A stretch of DNA of 45,433 bases from Lentisphaeraceae bacterium (GTDB taxonomy: Bacteria > Verrucomicrobiota > Lentisphaeria > Lentisphaerales > Lentisphaeraceae), in NCBI GenBank assembly GCA_021232515.1, contig JAJPOQ010000169.1, forward strand, positions 1 through 45,433. Direction: 5' to 3'. Positions 42,954 to 45,433 of this stretch are shown one piece after another; positions within the stretch are counted from its first letter, which is position 1; the number at the start of each line of letters is the position of its first letter. The position numbers and the translations under genes are program-made. The notes below the pieces were generated by a model that was not told the DNA's origin, searched no databases, and saw only the letters and a program-made list of their open reading frames with translations.

Positions 42954-45433
42954 ATGAAGTGTTTACATCAAATTCTCTCCCGTTCGCTGTTCATCAGCAT
43001 GCTCGTACTGAGCACTCTTACAGCATCGGCAATTGACTATGGAGATATGCCTAAAAATTTAATTGCGCCGGCCGGATGGTCTGATGATCAATGGACCGAT
43101 CCAGGTGGTTGGACCACGATCGATGTGACAAAGCATGGTTTGGTTCCCGGAAACCAGTCGATCAACGCTACGGCGAAAGTTCGTGATATTATCAACAGCA
43201 CAAGAAGCGCTGGCAATCGTATCCTATATTTCCCAGAAGGCTCGTATTATTTCACTTCGACTTTGGTGATCACAGAGTCTGGTATTCGTCTAAAAGGAGC
43301 AGGGGCAAGTAAGTCTAAACTCTACCAACGAAAAGCAGAGTTCATCTTTCGCTCCTCAGACTCCAGAGACGAAAAGATAAACTTAAGCTCATCGCCCTCA
43401 CGTGGAGATACCAGCTTGAAGAGTAGCAACGCTGGCCAACTCAAAAAAGGCGATTTTATTTTGCCTTTGGCACAGTTCCCTTATGGTGCAAATGGCGGAT
43501 CTCGCAACAACACTTATCGGAACCAGATGAGTAAAGAGGGTCGAGGACAAATCGTCACTGTTAAATCTGTGAGTGGTAATTCGATCAAAATAAGCGAGCC
43601 CGTGGGCTTAGATTTCGCCTCATGGCCTGATCAACGTATTGAACGACTGACGATGCAAAAAAATGTTGGTATCGAGAACCTTCGCATCGAGAAATTGGTG
43701 GAGGATAAGAAAGATACCTTTACCATGGAGCGTGTGACCAACGGCTTCATCCGCAATGTCCGTTTTAAGCAGACACACAAGAAAACCATCGAAACACGTC
43801 TTTGCTATAGAATATTTATTGAAGGAAATAACATTAGTGATGGCTGGAATAAACCTAAGGGCGGCCATGCTTATGGTATGCAATTGAATCGAAATACGAC
43901 ACGAGCGTATGTCATTAACAACAAGTTGGAAAGATTGCGCCATGGAATTGTCCTACAGCAGGGTGCAAACCACTGTGTCATTGCTTACAACCATACCGTT
44001 AGTAACATCTTGCTTCACGGCAATTACCCGAACAACAACTTGTTTGAAGGTAACGTGATTGATAAAGCCATCAACTTTGATGCTGTCCATGGTATTAATG
44101 GCCCTTACAACTTCATCTTCCGCAATGTTGCAATTGACCCAAGTGGCGGCAATAAAGGCATTGGCTATTTGAAAGGTGCAGGCCCACAAGTTGTTATCAG
44201 TAACGTAACAGGTATTCTGGAACTTGACGGCGACGAGTACGTTGGTGCGAATCGTGTAGGAACAAAGAATTATTGGGGTTCACTTACAGCAAGCTCTCAA
44301 CTCCCAGACTCGTTATACCTGAACAGCAAACCTTCGTTCATGGGGAGTAAGCCATGGCCAATTGCTGGTCCAGACCTTGGTAAAAACTGGGGAGCTTCAA
44401 ATACAAATCCAGCACATGATCGCGCTCGTGAAGATGTACCTCCTTACAAAGGTGGACCGGCCGTACCTGTAAACCAAGCACCTGACGCAAATGCGGGTTC
44501 AAATATATCAGTTATAGACAGCAATGGCAATGGATCTGAGGCGGTGACGCTCGATGGATCTGCTTCAGATGATTCAGATGGATCGATTGTGAGCTACACA
44601 TGGTTTGCCGATGGCAGCAAGCTGGGGAGCGGCAAAACACTGAACACTAACTTCGGAGTAGGTAAGCACACAGTAACCTTGAAAGTTGTGGATAATAAGG
44701 GTGCTGAGGATAGCGATAAAGTTGTTGTCACTGTGGAAGCTCCTTCGGTTGATCCAGAACCAGATCCTCAGCCAGAGCCTGTTGAGGTTTCCTTTGTTTA
44801 TCCCAAAAGTGGTGAGGTATTACCTGAAGGAAGTGATCTGTACGTTAAGGTATTAGCCGCAGATTCTGAAAATGTGAAATTATACTTAAATGGAGCTCTA
44901 GTTCGTAGAGAGAGTAAAGCGCCATTTGAATGGGGTAAGGCTTCTCAGCCGGATACAGTTCTCGCTGCTCTAGCTGGAGGAGACTACATCTTAAAGGCTG
45001 TTGCTGAGACTTCGACTGGTGAACGTTTAAATAAAACGATTTCATTCAAGGTAAAATCAAGTTCAAACTCTAGTGCAGGCAGAGATCTGAATGTATTAAC
45101 AGAAGCTGAAGCTATAAATGCTCACAACGGTGTCGCTTCTTCGAACGGCAAACTCAGCAATATCACTAGCGGTGAGTGGGTGCGTTATGAAGATTTTGAC
45201 TTCGGTACCGGTGCAAAAAGTGTAGAGTTCTTTGCTTCTTCAAATAGTAGCGGTGGTGATATAGAGCTACGTCTTGGCAGTGTGACTGGTACATTGATTG
45301 GAACAGTTAGAGTTAATTCGACAAATAGCTGGCGCAACTATGAATCATTCACTGCATCTGTGAATGAACATGCAGTTGGCGTTCACGATTACCTTTACCT
45401 TGTCTTTACAAATGGCTCAGGCTATTTAATGGA
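42954..45433 (+). CDS. Large secreted right-handed beta-helix protein with PKD, Ig-like and CBM6-like domains (cut by window edge)
   Basis: An uninterrupted frame of 826 codons from an ATG at 42954 (AAAGGA upstream) to the window edge. A signal peptide (about 1-26, SLFISMLVLSTLTASA) is followed by a parallel beta-helix (about 40-470), with the Pectate-lyase-3-like opening ATAKVRDIINSTRSAGNRI and LYFPEGSYYFTSTLVI, then repeated N-rich turns such as VINNKLERLRHGIVLQQGAN and CVIAYNHTVSN. A PKD domain (about 505-597), a DPEPDPQPEPVE linker, an Ig-like domain (about 605-690) and the start of a CBM6-like domain (from about 712, LTEAEAINAHNG) follow. It is likely a polysaccharide lyase or epimerase. 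The beta-helix part is visibly richer in G+C than the neighbouring genes, unlike the C-terminal modules. Confidence 0.88.
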   Translation, partial: MKCLHQILSRSLFISMLVLSTLTASAIDYGDMPKNLIAPAGWSDDQWTDPGGWTTIDVTKHGLVPGNQSINATAKVRDIINSTRSAGNRILYFPEGSYYFTSTLVITESGIRLKGAGASKSKLYQRKAEFIFRSSDSRDEKINLSSSPSRGDTSLKSSNAGQLKKGDFILPLAQFPYGANGGSRNNTYRNQMSKEGRGQIVTVKSVSGNSIKISEPVGLDFASWPDQRIERLTMQKNVGIENLRIEKLVEDKKDTFTMERVTNGFIRNVRFKQTHKKTIETRLCYRIFIEGNNISDGWNKPKGGHAYGMQLNRNTTRAYVINNKLERLRHGIVLQQGANHCVIAYNHTVSNILLHGNYPNNNLFEGNVIDKAINFDAVHGINGPYNFIFRNVAIDPSGGNKGIGYLKGAGPQVVISNVTGILELDGDEYVGANRVGTKNYWGSLTASSQLPDSLYLNSKPSFMGSKPWPIAGPDLGKNWGASNTNPAHDRAREDVPPYKGGPAVPVNQAPDANAGSNISVIDSNGNGSEAVTLDGSASDDSDGSIVSYTWFADGSKLGSGKTLNTNFGVGKHTVTLKVVDNKGAEDSDKVVVTVEAPSVDPEPDPQPEPVEVSFVYPKSGEVLPEGSDLYVKVLAADSENVKLYLNGALVRRESKAPFEWGKASQPDTVLAALAGGDYILKAVAETSTGERLNKTISFKVKSSSNSSAGRDLNVLTEAEAINAHNGVASSNGKLSNITSGEWVRYEDFDFGTGAKSVEFFASSNSSGGDIELRLGSVTGTLIGTVRVNSTNSWRNYESFTASVNEHAVGVHDYLYLVFTNGSGYLM

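Noticed and set aside
43620..45045. Minus-strand open frames over the beta-helix gene
   Set aside because: The plus-strand frame is continuous for 826 codons with recognisable domains; the others are shadows.

Overview
The window looks like chromosomal DNA of a marine PVC-superphylum bacterium, most likely a Lentisphaera-like member of Lentisphaerota. This is inferred from AT-rich DNA with strong GGAG ribosome sites, PVC-type cytochrome/dehydrogenase proteins, DUF1501/1549/1552/1553/1592 families, and pseudopilins of the [16 protein letters not shown] type. No tRNA, rRNA, IS element or CRISPR array was seen.

Layout. 1-8.5 kb is mostly housekeeping: an edge-truncated ECF sigma gene (minus, GTG start), enolase, larC and a Gfo/Idh/MocA oxidoreductase (minus), a small Lys-rich secreted protein (plus), a polyamine pair (carboxynorspermidine dehydrogenase-like gene and speA, minus) and a MazG-like protein. 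8.6-41.3 kb is an accessory block for extracellular glycan or sugar-derivative catabolism with its own regulators. It holds a ThuA/PVC-dehydrogenase/cytochrome/discoidin protein, two tandem pseudopilins, an ECF sigma/FecR pair, a PhoD-like phosphoesterase, a lipoprotein amidohydrolase, a DUF1501-PPC-DUF1549/1553-WD40 operon, a secreted glycosidase with PA14 domain, a DUF1592-DUF1552 pair, a third pseudopilin, a sigma factor/Ser-Thr kinase operon whose kinase ends in a carbohydrate-binding-like domain, and a DUF1080/cytochrome/dehydrogenase protein. 41.5-45.4 kb holds a cupin-like protein, DNA glycosylase tag, and the start of a large secreted beta-helix/PKD/CBM6-like protein that runs off the right edge.

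The main unlisted signal is a repeated intergenic element, TTGCTAAGGT-N15-CATTA, found five times, always on the plus strand and always just upstream of a plus-strand gene of the accessory block. One copy precedes the ECF sigma/FecR operon. It looks like a dedicated alternative-sigma promoter defining a local regulon: ThuA/PVC protein, sigma/FecR, amidohydrolase leader, DUF1501 operon, third pseudopilin. One of these promoters is followed by a strong intrinsic terminator before the next gene, which predicts a roughly 100-nt small RNA or attenuated leader.

How the genes may work together (inference): secreted hydrolases and multihaem-type oxidoreductases modify polysaccharide outside the cytoplasm, surface pseudopilins may help contact substrate, and two transmembrane regulators with large exported domains (FecR fused to a repeat-rich domain; kinase fused to LRR and CBM6-like domains) may report substrate to two different sigma factors.
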